A DNA stretch of 25,187 nt from Tannerella sp. (GCA_031277235.1 JAITMT010000068.1:1-25187), one strand, 5' to 3'. Counted from the first letter of the stretch, positions 8,749 to 17,235 are shown. Notes: a model not told the origin generated them from the letters alone. Program-made: numbers and translations.

Positions 8749-8780
8749 CAAAATTACACTTTCTTTTTGAAATAACCAAA
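8749..8780 (-). promoter_or_regulatory. candidate promoter of the AbiE operon
   Basis: On the minus strand TTTG (8780-8777), 20 bp spacer, TAATTTTG (8756-8749). This fits the Bacteroidota consensus TTTG-N19-21-TAnnTTTG. The leader to the abiEi ATG would be about 45 nt. No clear operator palindrome was identified by eye. Confidence 0.6.
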
Positions 8781-8840
8781 TTCATTTGTCAGTTGAAATT
8801 TTAAAGGCATCCTCCGGCCTGAAAATCTTCATTGCATCTA

Positions 8841-10880
8841 TCATTTTTTCCCTGACAGCGTCACTGTGATGCCTGCCCTTAACCATCTGCCCGGAAGTAT
8901 CACATTACCAATGTCTTGATAAGTCTTGTTGCCAAGGTTGGATGCTTCTAAAAATATATTCAAAAGTTTAGTTTGGCGATAGAGGCGGAGGTCGATTTGC
9001 CAGAATGGTTCGTATGGCTTTTCGGTTTCCGATCCGTTGTCGACGTTGTAGTACAGGTAGTTACCGTTACGGTATTTCCAGCCGATTTGCCAATGTGCAT
9101 TTATTTTTTCGACGATGCGGTGCGTAAGGCCAACATCAAGTTTGTGACGCAGGTAATCCATTACATAATAAGATATGTATTGATTCGCAGACTTATTGCT
9201 GTTCATGTATGTATAATATACTGAAAACGATTGTATTATAAAATTATCTTCTACGTCCATGCGTCCTCCTGCCGAAAGGCCGTGTAAATGTAGATTTGTG
9301 AAATTCATGGTATGCCATTTTTGTTCATCTTCAAGCCATATCCAGTCAATTGCATCGGAGATATTGCGATTGAAATAGTTGGCGTTAAACTGCCAATTGC
9401 CGGTCGTGATTTTTGTGCCCAACTCATATTCCGAGCTACGCTCCGGCTTAAGGTCTTGATTGCTAATGTGTATGGGACTTTGATAATAAAGATCGGTGAA
9501 GGTAGGCAAACGCATGGCCCGATTTGCCGATGCGTATATTTTAACAACGTTGTTTGGTCTGAAAGCCAGGTCAATACCCGGGTAAATATTGACTTTGCTG
9601 CCCGTGTAATTGTTACGGTTTGCGAGTAAGCCAACCGAAGCGCTCCAATTTCCGATATAAATGTTTTGTTCTGCGAAAACGCTGATATTTGTGCGTTTAT
9701 CTGTTTTATCATACCATTTGTCCGTTTGTCCCGGGACTTTGCGGGGCGTTTCCATCGGATTTCCCAAGTTATTGCTGTATATTTGCTCGTTACGTACAAT
9801 AAAACCGGCTACGGTCTTTCCGAAACGGCTTGAATACGAGGCTGATAGATCAGCACCGCGTGCATCAGTGTAGTGAAAGTTGTGATATGCATCCGGATTA
9901 TTGCGCATCAGGATATACTCGTCGTAATTGCGTCGCCAGTATAAAGCCGGTGATACATTGAACTTTCCAACTTTCAATTCGCCTTTCAACGCCGCAAAAA
10001 ACGTGTTAAGCAACTCATACTGATCGGGATATCTTGCACCGTAGAAACTGTTTGCACCGAAGTCCCGCTGTACATATCCAATTTGCAGGTTAAGCGGAAA
10101 AATGTTGTTATTCCATTTATTTTGCGTAAAAATATTTAGGCTGTTGAAGTCGGTATTGTGTCTGTATCCATCTGATGCTGTTTGAGATACAGCTAAATAA
10201 TGTGTCGTGTGTCTGCTATGAGCCGTGCCTGAAAGAGAGGCTTTGTAGAAACCATACTGTCCGCCTGAAAGAGAGGCTTTTAAGTTGTTTTCCTGTTTTG
10301 TCCCGGTGATAAAATTTACGGCGCCTCCCAACGCATTGTTGCCGAAAATCCGTGCTGCGGCTCCTTCAAGTATTTCGATTTTGTCTACTGCTTCGAGGTC
10401 GATAGGCAGGTTTAGAGAGTAGTGTCCTGTTTGCGGATCGCTGATATTCATTCCGTTAAGCAATACAAGCGTTTGGTCGAATGATGCTCCTCGAATCGAA
10501 ATGTCGGCTTGAGCGCCAAGTGCTCCACGCTGCCTCAAGTCAACGTTTGGAATAGATTTTAACAAGTCGATCGGGCTTTGCGCCGCCGCCTGTTCAATAT
10601 CCGTCCTGAGTATCTGCGTAATAGTCCGTCCCACAGGAGCAAACAAGTCCGGTAAAGCATCGGCATTTACTTGAATTTCATCCATTTCAATTTTCTTGAT
10701 TTGCGTACTGTCTGTTTGAGCAAAACTGACGAACGGCAGGACAAGCATGGAATAACCGGCAAACAATACACCAATTTTCCAGCATCTGCGCAAGCTGTTG
10801 AATACGGCATACGACTTGTTTGTCCATTTTTTGAAACAGAATGAAGCTCTCGTAAAACTATTTTTATCTTTTCTTTTCAT
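8841..10880 (-). CDS. TonB-dependent outer-membrane receptor (BtuB/siderophore-like)
   Basis: 679-residue outer-membrane receptor for TonB-energised uptake. A basic, aromatic N-terminal extension (RASFCFKKWTNKSYAVFNSL, about 11-30) precedes the hydrophobic signal segment ending VSFAQ at about 55; such extended signal peptides recur in Bacteroidota receptors. The plug domain follows (about 70-190) with ADISIRGASFDQTLVLLNGM, DPQTGHYSLNLPIDLEAVDKIEILEGAAARIFGNNALGGAVNFIT. The rest is the barrel, ending GRWLRAGITVTLSGKK. The size and plug resemble BtuB-type receptors for corrinoids, haem or metal complexes rather than SusC, which is much larger and has a carboxypeptidase-like N-terminal domain. 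No SusD partner and no riboswitch were seen. It is the last gene of a likely unit with the lipoprotein (38 bp gap). Substrate unknown. Confidence 0.93.
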   Translation of the reverse strand: MKRKDKNSFTRASFCFKKWTNKSYAVFNSLRRCWKIGVLFAGYSMLVLPFVSFAQTDSTQIKKIEMDEIQVNADALPDLFAPVGRTITQILRTDIEQAAAQSPIDLLKSIPNVDLRQRGALGAQADISIRGASFDQTLVLLNGMNISDPQTGHYSLNLPIDLEAVDKIEILEGAAARIFGNNALGGAVNFITGTKQENNLKASLSGGQYGFYKASLSGTAHSRHTTHYLAVSQTASDGYRHNTDFNSLNIFTQNKWNNNIFPLNLQIGYVQRDFGANSFYGARYPDQYELLNTFFAALKGELKVGKFNVSPALYWRRNYDEYILMRNNPDAYHNFHYTDARGADLSASYSSRFGKTVAGFIVRNEQIYSNNLGNPMETPRKVPGQTDKWYDKTDKRTNISVFAEQNIYIGNWSASVGLLANRNNYTGSKVNIYPGIDLAFRPNNVVKIYASANRAMRLPTFTDLYYQSPIHISNQDLKPERSSEYELGTKITTGNWQFNANYFNRNISDAIDWIWLEDEQKWHTMNFTNLHLHGLSAGGRMDVEDNFIIQSFSVYYTYMNSNKSANQYISYYVMDYLRHKLDVGLTHRIVEKINAHWQIGWKYRNGNYLYYNVDNGSETEKPYEPFWQIDLRLYRQTKLLNIFLEASNLGNKTYQDIGNVILPGRWLRAGITVTLSGKK

Positions 10881-10918
10881 TTAAAATTTCTTTTTATTTG
10901 AATGTTTTAAAATAAATA

Positions 10919-11413
10919 TTATTTTATTTCGTTCAACGTTATCCTTCCGTTTTCAGTCTTGTCAACAATAATGGCAAAGTTAGGTCTTGTAGTAAAAGAC
11001 TGTTTTTGACCAACCATGGATTTATATGTCAAGATGATTTCGCCTGCTTCATTCTTTTGTAAACTAACAGGTTCTACGGTTGTTTGCAAATCTGTTTCGG
11101 GCAAAATCACTGCTATTACATATTGTTTTGTAAAGTCTATTTCAGTTGGTTTACCCTCATTGCCCATTGTCGTAGCCATGCCGAAAATATCATTGAATTT
11201 TTCTGAAGTTTCAATTTTAGGATTGTCTAAAATATTCACCGTATTTTTTACGAAATAATTTTTGGCAATACTAAAAATAATATCGGTTTTTTGTTGATTC
11301 TCAACCGATACATGTTGTTGATTGTTGCTGTCACTGCTTTTAGGGTTGCTTTGGCAAGCCGCAAATAATATAATTGCAGAAACTAATGTAAAGATGTTAA
11401 TTTTGTTATTCAT
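10919..11413 (-). CDS. small lipoprotein, function unknown
   Basis: 164 residues with a lipoprotein signal peptide and lipobox (LFAACQSN, Cys20), then a Ser/Asn/Gln-rich linker (about 24-45). The mature part is a compact alpha/beta or beta-rich domain (KQYVIAVILPETDLQTTVEPVSL..., GQKQSFTTRPNFAIIVDK). I do not recognise the family. Its place between a PhzF-family gene and a TonB receptor gene, with gaps of about 56 and 38 bp, suggests an envelope role linked to the receptor, for example a surface or periplasmic accessory protein. That is inference only. No metal-binding cluster is visible in it. Confidence 0.8.
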   Translation of the reverse strand: MNNKINIFTLVSAIILFAACQSNPKSSDSNNQQHVSVENQQKTDIIFSIAKNYFVKNTVNILDNPKIETSEKFNDIFGMATTMGNEGKPTEIDFTKQYVIAVILPETDLQTTVEPVSLQKNEAGEIILTYKSMVGQKQSFTTRPNFAIIVDKTENGRITLNEIK

Positions 11414-11469
11414 TATTTTATTGTTATAAAGATTATTTTAAATATATTTATTTTCGTATCTGTTTTGTA

Positions 11470-12276
11470 TCATTCATGAATCTTAATTTTTGCATCGAAT
11501 ATTGTCAATGCTTTTCCTTTAATTTCAACTCTGTCACCAATCAATCTTACTTTTAATCGTCCAGTTCTGCCCGACAACTGTAAAGAATCCAACTCTATTT
11601 TTCCAAGTTTTTCAACCCACAAAGGTGTAAGTGCGCAATGTGCAGAACCTGTCACGGGGTCTTCATTGATCCCTGCTATTGGAGCAAAACATCTGACTAC
11701 AAAGTCAGCCCGGTTTGAAGTACACTTTGAAGTGATCATTAAATGTCCTAATCCATTTTCTACCAGCATTGCAAAATCGGGTTTGAAACTTACAATATCG
11801 CTCTCTTTTTCAGCTACCGCAATTATCCAACCATATTTGCTCGAATACATTTCGATCGGGTCAAACCCAACTAAATCCTTATATTTATTATGTATTTCCA
11901 TTTTATATATCTGATATTTAGGAAAATTCATAACGATCCAATCATTTTCTTTTCTTATTGTTAAATTATCATCTTTTGCTCTAAATTTTATTGTTTCGTT
12001 TGCTGCTTTTAAGCCGAGTTCGTAAATAATGTGAGCACTTGCCAACGTTGCGTGTCCGCAAAGAGGAACTTCTTGTGCCGGAGTGAAATAACGAATTTGA
12101 AAGTCATTCTCCCTTGGAAAAACAAAAGCAGTTTCGGACAAATTCATTTCCATTGCAATATTTTGCATCCAATCCGAAGAAATTTCTTCCGTAACAATCA
12201 TCACACCGGCCGGATTACCTTTAAACGGTATATCCGTAAAGGCATCTACTTGAAATATTTGTTGTTCTTTAATCAT
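11470..12276 (-). CDS. PhzF-family isomerase/epimerase-like protein
   Basis: Cytoplasmic enzyme of the PhzF (diaminopimelate-epimerase fold) family, 268 residues. N-terminal signatures: FQVDAFTDIPFKGNPAGVMI, MNLSETAFVF with the family's active-site Glu, FTPAQEVPLCGHATLASAHI. C-terminal signature: FAPIAGINEDPVTGSAHCALTPLW. I use the ATG at 12276; the frame is open to 12351 but the extra residues do not resemble the family N-terminus. Members of this family outside phenazine producers have mostly unknown reactions, and there are no phenazine genes nearby, so the name should not be taken as a pathway assignment. It lies between the His-rich barrel gene and the lipoprotein gene. Confidence 0.92.
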   Translation of the reverse strand: MIKEQQIFQVDAFTDIPFKGNPAGVMIVTEEISSDWMQNIAMEMNLSETAFVFPRENDFQIRYFTPAQEVPLCGHATLASAHIIYELGLKAANETIKFRAKDDNLTIRKENDWIVMNFPKYQIYKMEIHNKYKDLVGFDPIEMYSSKYGWIIAVAEKESDIVSFKPDFAMLVENGLGHLMITSKCTSNRADFVVRCFAPIAGINEDPVTGSAHCALTPLWVEKLGKIELDSLQLSGRTGRLKVRLIGDRVEIKGKALTIFDAKIKIHE

Positions 12277-12363
12277 TAATTTTTTTTTTAAATTCCCACA
12301 ATGCCATAGCAAGATTGTCAAATTATAAACAAAAAACCGACTAAACTGCATATTGACATGTTG

Positions 12364-12921
12364 TTAAAAAGAATATGCAGCATGAATACCAAGCATCGAA
12401 TGCGAATCGTTTTTTTCCCAAGAATAATCGATGGCAGCGCCCAAATGAAAATCTTCCCAATAAAATAAGTCATAAATCAGTTCGGAATGAATTGATAACA
12501 AGCCTTTTGCTTGATTGCTTAGGTCTTGCGTCACCTCGTCTTTATGTGAAATAAAAGTCAGGCCGGGAAGGATTGCAATACTCATACGATTGAATATCTG
12601 ATATTTACCCCCTACGCTTATATTGAAATGACTTCCATCCACCCAAGCCTGTTCAAGACTGCCGCCCAACGACCATTTGCTTTGAGGTGATAAAGTCCTA
12701 AAATAGTGAATATGAACGCTTCCACCCCATTCTTTGTGGTCAAAAGCAAAGAGCGCCCCGGAACTCAATCCGATTTCATTACGGGAATGTTCATGTGCCT
12801 CATGTCCATGATCATGTGCTTCGTGACCCTGTTCTTGTGCATTAATAGCTGTATTACAGGATATTGCAAATATTATAATTATAGCTTTGACTTTGTCTAC
12901 CAAGCGCTTTTCGTATATCAT
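12364..12921 (-). CDS. small outer-membrane beta-barrel protein with His-rich N-terminus
   Basis: 185 residues. Signal peptide (about 1-28, ending INAQ), then a histidine/acid-rich stretch EQGHEAHDHGHEAHEH (about 30-45). An alternating-residue beta-strand domain follows (GGSVHIHYFRTLS, WSLGGSLEQAWV, FNISVGGKYQIF, FHLGAAIDYSWEK, SMLGIHAAYSF), ending in a C-terminal Phe, typical of small outer-membrane barrels. The His cluster probably binds divalent metal. Similar small His-rich barrels occur near TonB receptors in Bacteroidota, and a TonB receptor lies three genes downstream. Role in metal sensing or uptake is inference. It starts 18 bp after the bPH gene and may be cotranscribed with it. Confidence 0.75.
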   Translation of the reverse strand: MIYEKRLVDKVKAIIIIFAISCNTAINAQEQGHEAHDHGHEAHEHSRNEIGLSSGALFAFDHKEWGGSVHIHYFRTLSPQSKWSLGGSLEQAWVDGSHFNISVGGKYQIFNRMSIAILPGLTFISHKDEVTQDLSNQAKGLLSIHSELIYDLFYWEDFHLGAAIDYSWEKNDSHSMLGIHAAYSF

Positions 12922-12939
12922 ATCTCGTTTTTTCTTGTT

Positions 12940-13461
12940 TTAAATGTCCCAATCCTGAATGCGCCAACTGCCCTTTTTGTCAGGAACACTAACATCTATA
13001 TCGGGATTGATAGCCTTCAGTTCCTCAAGAAATTCCTTTTCACGCACCGGCGAAATCAACATAAACGGATATTTTGATTTTCCGCCGAGTCTAATACTCA
13101 ATCTCTTGAGTGAAGCCGCCGGTGAAGAAAGTGGATTGTAAGACCGTTCAACCGATTCGATGTCTTTTATTTCCACAGTCCCGCTGGGAATCATACATAT
13201 TTTTATATACAACCTGCCATCTGAAATGTAATACCTCGTTCCGCTAAACAGAAAGACGATAAATGCAAAAACTCCTCCCAATATCCACAAATCCCGGATT
13301 ATCATGTCCTTGAAAACCTGTATTGTAGCTGATATAAATGCCGCCAAAATAATTCCCAAAAGGAATACGCTGATACGCGACCTGTATTTTTTGTTCCTTT
13401 CGATCACTTTCCTCTTTTTGTATAGAATAACATATTGATAATCATCTAAATCTATATCCAA
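12940..13461 (-). CDS. two-helix membrane protein with bacterial PH (bPH) domain
   Basis: 173 residues. A charged N-terminus is followed by two transmembrane helices (about 29-49 and 56-73) and a bacterial pleckstrin-homology-like domain (about 75-155). The domain follows the pattern of the short bPH family: TRYYISDGRLYIKI, VEIKDIESVERSYNPLSSPAASLKRLSIRLGG, LISPVREKEFLEELKAINPDI. Function of the family is unknown. The only start in this frame is TTG at 13461, as a TAA lies four codons upstream (13473-13471) and no ATG occurs near the N-terminus. The TTG overlaps the end of the barrel-like remnant listed at 13442-13608, so the native start may have been lost in a rearrangement. Confidence 0.8.
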   Translation of the reverse strand: MDIDLDDYQYVILYKKRKVIERNKKYRSRISVFLLGIILAAFISATIQVFKDMIIRDLWILGGVFAFIVFLFSGTRYYISDGRLYIKICMIPSGTVEIKDIESVERSYNPLSSPAASLKRLSIRLGGKSKYPFMLISPVREKEFLEELKAINPDIDVSVPDKKGSWRIQDWDI

Positions 13462-13608
13462 CGCTAAAGTTTATTGTAAAAGTCTTTACCGATATGTCGC
13501 CTGCAGCCCCATTACTCGCTATTGTCCATTCTGCAATTTTACCTGAATCGTTGAAATCCAGATAGTAATCTGCACGTAATCCAAACTGTAAACATCTGTT
13601 ATCTCGCC
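13442..13608 (-). pseudogene. possible C-terminal remnant of an outer-membrane beta-barrel gene
   Basis: About 55 codons are open from just after a TAG (about 13611) to a TGA at 13444-13442. They encode LQFGLRADYYLDFNDSGK and KTFTINFSVGYRFR at the end. The alternating pattern and the terminal aromatic/Arg ending resemble the last two strands of a Bacteroidota outer-membrane barrel. There is no start and nothing upstream. The piece overlaps the start of the bPH gene in another frame. Too short for a firm call. Confidence 0.35.
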
Positions 13609-13673
13609 CGGACTATTGCTTTACTAAATTTAAAAACATTTATTTATGGGTTGTATTTACGACTGTTTAAAAT

Positions 13674-14105
13674 TTATCGGGATTGCGGGAAATAGACGAC
13701 AAACCAGTTTAAACCGAATTTATCCGTCAAGGACCCCAAACATTTAGTGAAGAAAACTTCCTGTAAATCAATAAATACGTGACCATCAATCTTCAATTTG
13801 TTGAAAATCTCCGTTGTTTCTTCAATGGTTTCACAACTGACGGTCAGGCAGACATTATCGCCGAACGTAACTTTTCGGTTGTTGGGCGCATCGGCAAACA
13901 TCACTAAACTGTTCTTGATCTTCAAACTCGTGTACATGACAAGTCCCTTTTCCCTGTCTTCGTCCGTTCCGACAAAATCGGGTATGCCGGGCACGCATTT
14001 AGCGATCATAAACTCCGGCTTATCCAAACCAAAAACCTCAGCATAATATTCTACTGCCTCCTTGCAGTTTCCGTTGAAATAAATAAAATTCTCTATAGCC
14101 ATCAT
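13674..14105 (-). CDS. VOC-family protein (PhnB/glyoxalase-like)
   Basis: 143 residues of the vicinal-oxygen-chelate superfamily, PhnB-like branch. IENFIYFNGNCKEAVEYYAEVFG opens the beta-alpha-beta-beta-beta module. LVMFADAPNN and FGDNVCLTVSCETIEETTEIFNKL follow, then FTKCLGSLTDKFGLNWFVVYF at the C-terminus. Proteins of this group are usually small dimeric metalloenzymes or resistance/binding proteins; the usual His and Glu ligand pattern is only partly kept, so activity is uncertain. The two N-terminal ATGs at 14105 and 14102 are equivalent. It is separated from its neighbours by about 170 bp on either side and is probably transcribed alone. Confidence 0.88.
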   Translation of the reverse strand: MMAIENFIYFNGNCKEAVEYYAEVFGLDKPEFMIAKCVPGIPDFVGTDEDREKGLVMYTSLKIKNSLVMFADAPNNRKVTFGDNVCLTVSCETIEETTEIFNKLKIDGHVFIDLQEVFFTKCLGSLTDKFGLNWFVVYFPQSR

Positions 14106-14272
14106 TTCTGAATATTTTTTGCGAACGCTTCTAACAGTTTTTTTGTCAAAAATCCGAAGCGTATTAAAACTTTTTGACTAAACCGATGCAAATATATGAT
14201 TAATTTTGCACACCTGTTTCACAAATGCAAAACAAACGATAAATTTTTTTTAAAACATATCTTTAGTCGACA

Positions 14273-14956
14273 TCATTTCAACTCTAATCTCTCAATTTTA
14301 TTCCCAATCGTAAACTCTTTCATTTCAAGTTCCAATGCGTTAAAATTTTCACGTAAAACTTTTTTGACAATCTCGCCCTCTTTTATCAAAAATATTTCAT
14401 CGCAGGTGTCGCTCAATGTCGAAAAAATATGTGAAGATATAATCACTGTTTTGCCCAGCGATTTCAGTTTGCGGATAAGATCGGTAATAATTATATTGCT
14501 ATGAATATCAACGCCATTGAAAGGCTCGTCAAGTATGAAGCATTGGTTTTCCTGCATCAGAATTGCCAGTAATGCCAGTTTCTTTTTCATCCCAGACGAG
14601 TAAGTCGAAGCATATTGATTCAGAGGCAAATCGAAAATATTCTTTTCATCAATATCGGATATCTCTTTTTTCCGGGCGTTACAAAGCAAACGGATATATT
14701 CCTTTCCCGTAATTTTTGGGAAGAAAAACGGATCGGTCAACAATAATCCCAAAAAGTTTTTCAGCGGATTGAATTCCTCCGAAACTATTTGTCCTTCATA
14801 ATTTTCGAGGCCTGCAATACACTTGAACAAAGTCGTTTTTCCAGCGCCGTTCTCGCCTACAATTCCGTAAACCCGACCTTTATCAAATTGAATATTAACG
14901 TTTTTCAACACCTGTTTTGCCCCGAAGTTTTTCGATAAATTATGTATGCTTATCAT
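14273..14956 (-). CDS. ABC transporter ATP-binding protein
   Basis: 227-residue ATPase. Walker A is GIVGENGAGKTT (about 32-43), the signature motif is YSSGMKKKLALLA (about 118-130), a diverged form of LSGGQ, and Walker B is CFILDEPFNGVD (about 138-149). The H-loop is VIISSH. The Gly-Met-Lys-Lys signature is typical of ABC-2-type exporters. The ATG (14956) overlaps the stop of the permease gene by 4 bp, so the two are translationally coupled and very likely form one transporter. Substrate unknown. It is the last gene of the three-gene operon 14273-17050. Confidence 0.93.
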   Translation of the reverse strand: MISIHNLSKNFGAKQVLKNVNIQFDKGRVYGIVGENGAGKTTLFKCIAGLENYEGQIVSEEFNPLKNFLGLLLTDPFFFPKITGKEYIRLLCNARKKEISDIDEKNIFDLPLNQYASTYSSGMKKKLALLAILMQENQCFILDEPFNGVDIHSNIIITDLIRKLKSLGKTVIISSHIFSTLSDTCDEIFLIKEGEIVKKVLRENFNALELEMKEFTIGNKIERLELK

Positions 14957-15876
14957 TTCAAATAGACTTTCAGTTTGCTTACCGATTTATTGGCAAAATA
15001 GGGGATTACTGCAATAAGCATCGGAGGAAAGAATATGCAGATAACCAACAGTATAGCCTGTGCAAAATTCATTTCATCGGGATAAGCCGTATATTTTGCC
15101 AGAATTATGGTTACCAGATACAAATATCCCAAAAGAGTAGAAAAAAGTAATATTCCAATATATTCAAAAAAGATAACGCTTAACAGAATAACTATCGGGA
15201 TACACAGGTAGAAAGAAAACGAAAAGGCAATGCTGATTTTTTCCATTAGAAATTTTGCCGGTGAAAGACTGTATGACCAAACAAAATATTCATTTTCGTA
15301 TTTCACGTAATAACTTAATACCGTGAGGAAAATGAGCAGTAATGAGAAAATACCAAGATTGAAATTGCCCACTGTTACGGCAATAACCGTAAGTCCGTAG
15401 GCAATAGGAAACAGGAAAAAAGTATTCCTGAAACCAACCGTAAATTCAAAGGGCTTTTTATAGAAAGGTGTTGGAATGGTAAAACTGTGAGTCGTTTTGA
15501 AGTTTGACAGCGCCATTATGATATTTAGTACAATAAGTATAATTACAGGATAAAATTGTTGTTTGCAGACAAGAAAAATAACAAACGGCAAGGCAACCGT
15601 CAGATTTTCCAGCATTCTTACCATCCTGTATCGCTTATTTCCAAAACAGATTTTCAGGAAATCGTTCCGTTTGATTTCACTTAGTTTTGCCGTAAAATAC
15701 AATGATACAAGAATATAAAGATACGGTGCAAAAGCAGTTTTGTAAAACAGAAAGAATGATAATCCTATAAAAACTGACAAATACAGTATAGCAAGAAAAT
15801 AACCTATTATAGGATGGCTGCCATCCGATAACATCCTCATTGTCATTATGTATTGCAACTTAAAGTACTCTTTCAT
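14953..15876 (-). CDS. ABC-type multispan membrane permease
   Basis: 307 residues, almost entirely hydrophobic with about eight predicted helices: paired segments near 23-58, a pair around 90-122, a pair around 150-188, a pair around 210-255 and a last one near 270-292. A conserved charged linker, AKLSEIKRNDFLKICFGNKRYRMVRMLENL, lies about residues 63-92. It is the membrane half of the transporter with the downstream ATPase, whose ATG overlaps its stop codon. The ATG at 15876 comes one base after the stop codon of the propeller lipoprotein gene, so all three are in one transcript. I do not recognise a specific subfamily beyond ABC-2-like exporters. Confidence 0.85.
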   Translation of the reverse strand: MKEYFKLQYIMTMRMLSDGSHPIIGYFLAILYLSVFIGLSFFLFYKTAFAPYLYILVSLYFTAKLSEIKRNDFLKICFGNKRYRMVRMLENLTVALPFVIFLVCKQQFYPVIILIVLNIIMALSNFKTTHSFTIPTPFYKKPFEFTVGFRNTFFLFPIAYGLTVIAVTVGNFNLGIFSLLLIFLTVLSYYVKYENEYFVWSYSLSPAKFLMEKISIAFSFSFYLCIPIVILLSVIFFEYIGILLFSTLLGYLYLVTIILAKYTAYPDEMNFAQAILLVICIFFPPMLIAVIPYFANKSVSKLKVYLK

Positions 15877-15877
15877 T

Positions 15878-17050
15878 CTACTGTTTATACTTTACCAACA
15901 TAATTACCGCATTATCTTCTTCTTCCAATCCTGCGGAAATTTCTTTCAGCCTACCTTTCAGTTCTCCTTTTCCGTAAGCCTCAACAAGTTGATATGCATC
16001 CAGTTTCTGCCAAAATGCAATTTCTGTATTTACGGGTGTCCCTATTCCTATCTGTTTTCTGTTTGAAAAATCATCATTGTAAACGGAATATTCAAATATG
16101 GTATTTTCCTGTTTGTCATACACTAATTGAGTTTGTGGAATTCGGACAAAATCATTAATAAATTCCGCTTTTTTCTCACTCGACACCATAAAATAATAGC
16201 GCTCTGTAAGTAGTTTCGGCGAAAGAAATACTTCCGGACTCATGGACTGAATGGGCGGAATTCTTGCAATGATGGGAAACGTACTGAAATCGGAACGAAC
16301 TCGATAGATTGTATCCGATGAAGGTTGTGAAAGTATCCATTCATTACGATAAGGAAAAATAGAGTTAAAAGGGACAAACGCAGTATAAAAGACTTCACCC
16401 TCTTGACCTTGTATCATTGTAGTTTTTTTCTCTTTAAACGGTACTTGAATTTTTCGGACAATGCTACCGTCCTTTTTGGATATAATCAAATGATAGAACT
16501 GTCTTGCTTCATGGAAATCTCCGGTAGCATCATAACCAATCAGATGTTCCTTGTCATAATTCTGTAGATCGCTATATTTGAGCGTATCATCATCAATATT
16601 ATATTTGAGGCTTCGACTGAATTTTCCATTCAAGTCATATACGAGGATTTTACTTTGGGAATAGTCGTGGACAAATATTTCACCTTCGTCTTCATCCAAA
16701 ACAAGGCTGTTAATAAATGTATAGTCTTCAGGGCCTTGACCCTTTCGATTAATTTTTCTGATGCCTTGACCATTTCTGTCAAAGATGAAAATAACTCCAT
16801 CCATTCCTTGGTTTCTTGTAAGTATATATTTCCTACTTACGTAAAGCACAATACCCTGAGTAATAAATTCATCATTTGTTTCCAATGGAATGTATTCCAC
16901 ATCCATAAAGTCCTGCAGAATCAGTTCCTTTTTCGGATAGCTTGCCGTAACATCTACCGTGATGAAGTCATCAGTTGAATGTTTGCCGCTTCCACATCCT
17001 GTCAGTACGACCAGCAAGATGATAGCAAAAGTCATTTTTGTTTTTTTCAT
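15878..17050 (-). CDS. 6-bladed beta-propeller lipoprotein
   Basis: 390 residues from the ATG at 17050, which puts the lipobox LTGC in the right place (Cys19). The frame is open to 17098 but the extra 16 residues would spoil the signal peptide. The mature protein matches the Bacteroidota 6-bladed beta-propeller family: LILQDFMDVEYIPLETNDE, a first blade with YILTRN, IFIFDRNGQGIRKINRKGQGPEDY, then EIFVHDYSQSKILVYDLNGKF. Blades continue to about residue 330. Members are surface or periplasmic lipoproteins of unknown ligand, often near SusCD or regulators. Here it is instead directly fused in operon to an ABC permease and ATPase, which hints at a sensor or substrate-presenting role. Intact. Confidence 0.9.
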   Translation of the reverse strand: MKKTKMTFAIILLVVLTGCGSGKHSTDDFITVDVTASYPKKELILQDFMDVEYIPLETNDEFITQGIVLYVSRKYILTRNQGMDGVIFIFDRNGQGIRKINRKGQGPEDYTFINSLVLDEDEGEIFVHDYSQSKILVYDLNGKFSRSLKYNIDDDTLKYSDLQNYDKEHLIGYDATGDFHEARQFYHLIISKKDGSIVRKIQVPFKEKKTTMIQGQEGEVFYTAFVPFNSIFPYRNEWILSQPSSDTIYRVRSDFSTFPIIARIPPIQSMSPEVFLSPKLLTERYYFMVSSEKKAEFINDFVRIPQTQLVYDKQENTIFEYSVYNDDFSNRKQIGIGTPVNTEIAFWQKLDAYQLVEAYGKGELKGRLKEISAGLEEEDNAVIMLVKYKQ

Positions 17051-17204
17051 ATCATTAATTTTATACTGTAATTCAATTCTACCTCCTGATGAAGACAATT
17101 TTTAAACTATCTGTATTGCCCTATCCATGCAAATGGAGTTCTAAAATGTTTTTTTTTACCGGGAATTTTTTCGGAAATGCTTTCTGTCAAAAATTTGTTC
17201 TAAA

Positions 17205-17235
17205 GTTTCGTTGGGCCGTTAAAGCCCAACGAAAC
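17205..17235 (-). terminator. perfect 12-bp hairpin, probable intrinsic terminator
   Basis: GTTTCGTTGGGC (17205-17216), 7-nt loop, GCCCAACGAAAC (17224-17235). It lies 17 bp beyond the stop of the exported protein at 17253. On the minus strand it is followed by a loosely T-rich stretch. The stem is perfect. The T-tract is interrupted, so termination efficiency is uncertain. Confidence 0.7.

Noticed and set aside
10881..10918. Cobalamin riboswitch in front of the BtuB-like receptor
   Set aside because: Only 38 bp separate the receptor gene from the lipoprotein gene, too little for the element, and no B12-box-like sequence was seen upstream.
14201..14208. Plus-strand TAATTTTG, a promoter-like -7 element
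   Set aside because: No plausible plus-strand gene follows; the downstream open frame is a shadow of the ABC ATPase gene.
17205..17235. Perfect palindrome containing GTTGGGC and GCCCAAC, the same 7-mers as an integron core site
   Set aside because: The arms are perfect and only 31 bp long, without the L boxes and extrahelical bases of the 127-132-bp sites. Position just after a stop codon fits a terminator.
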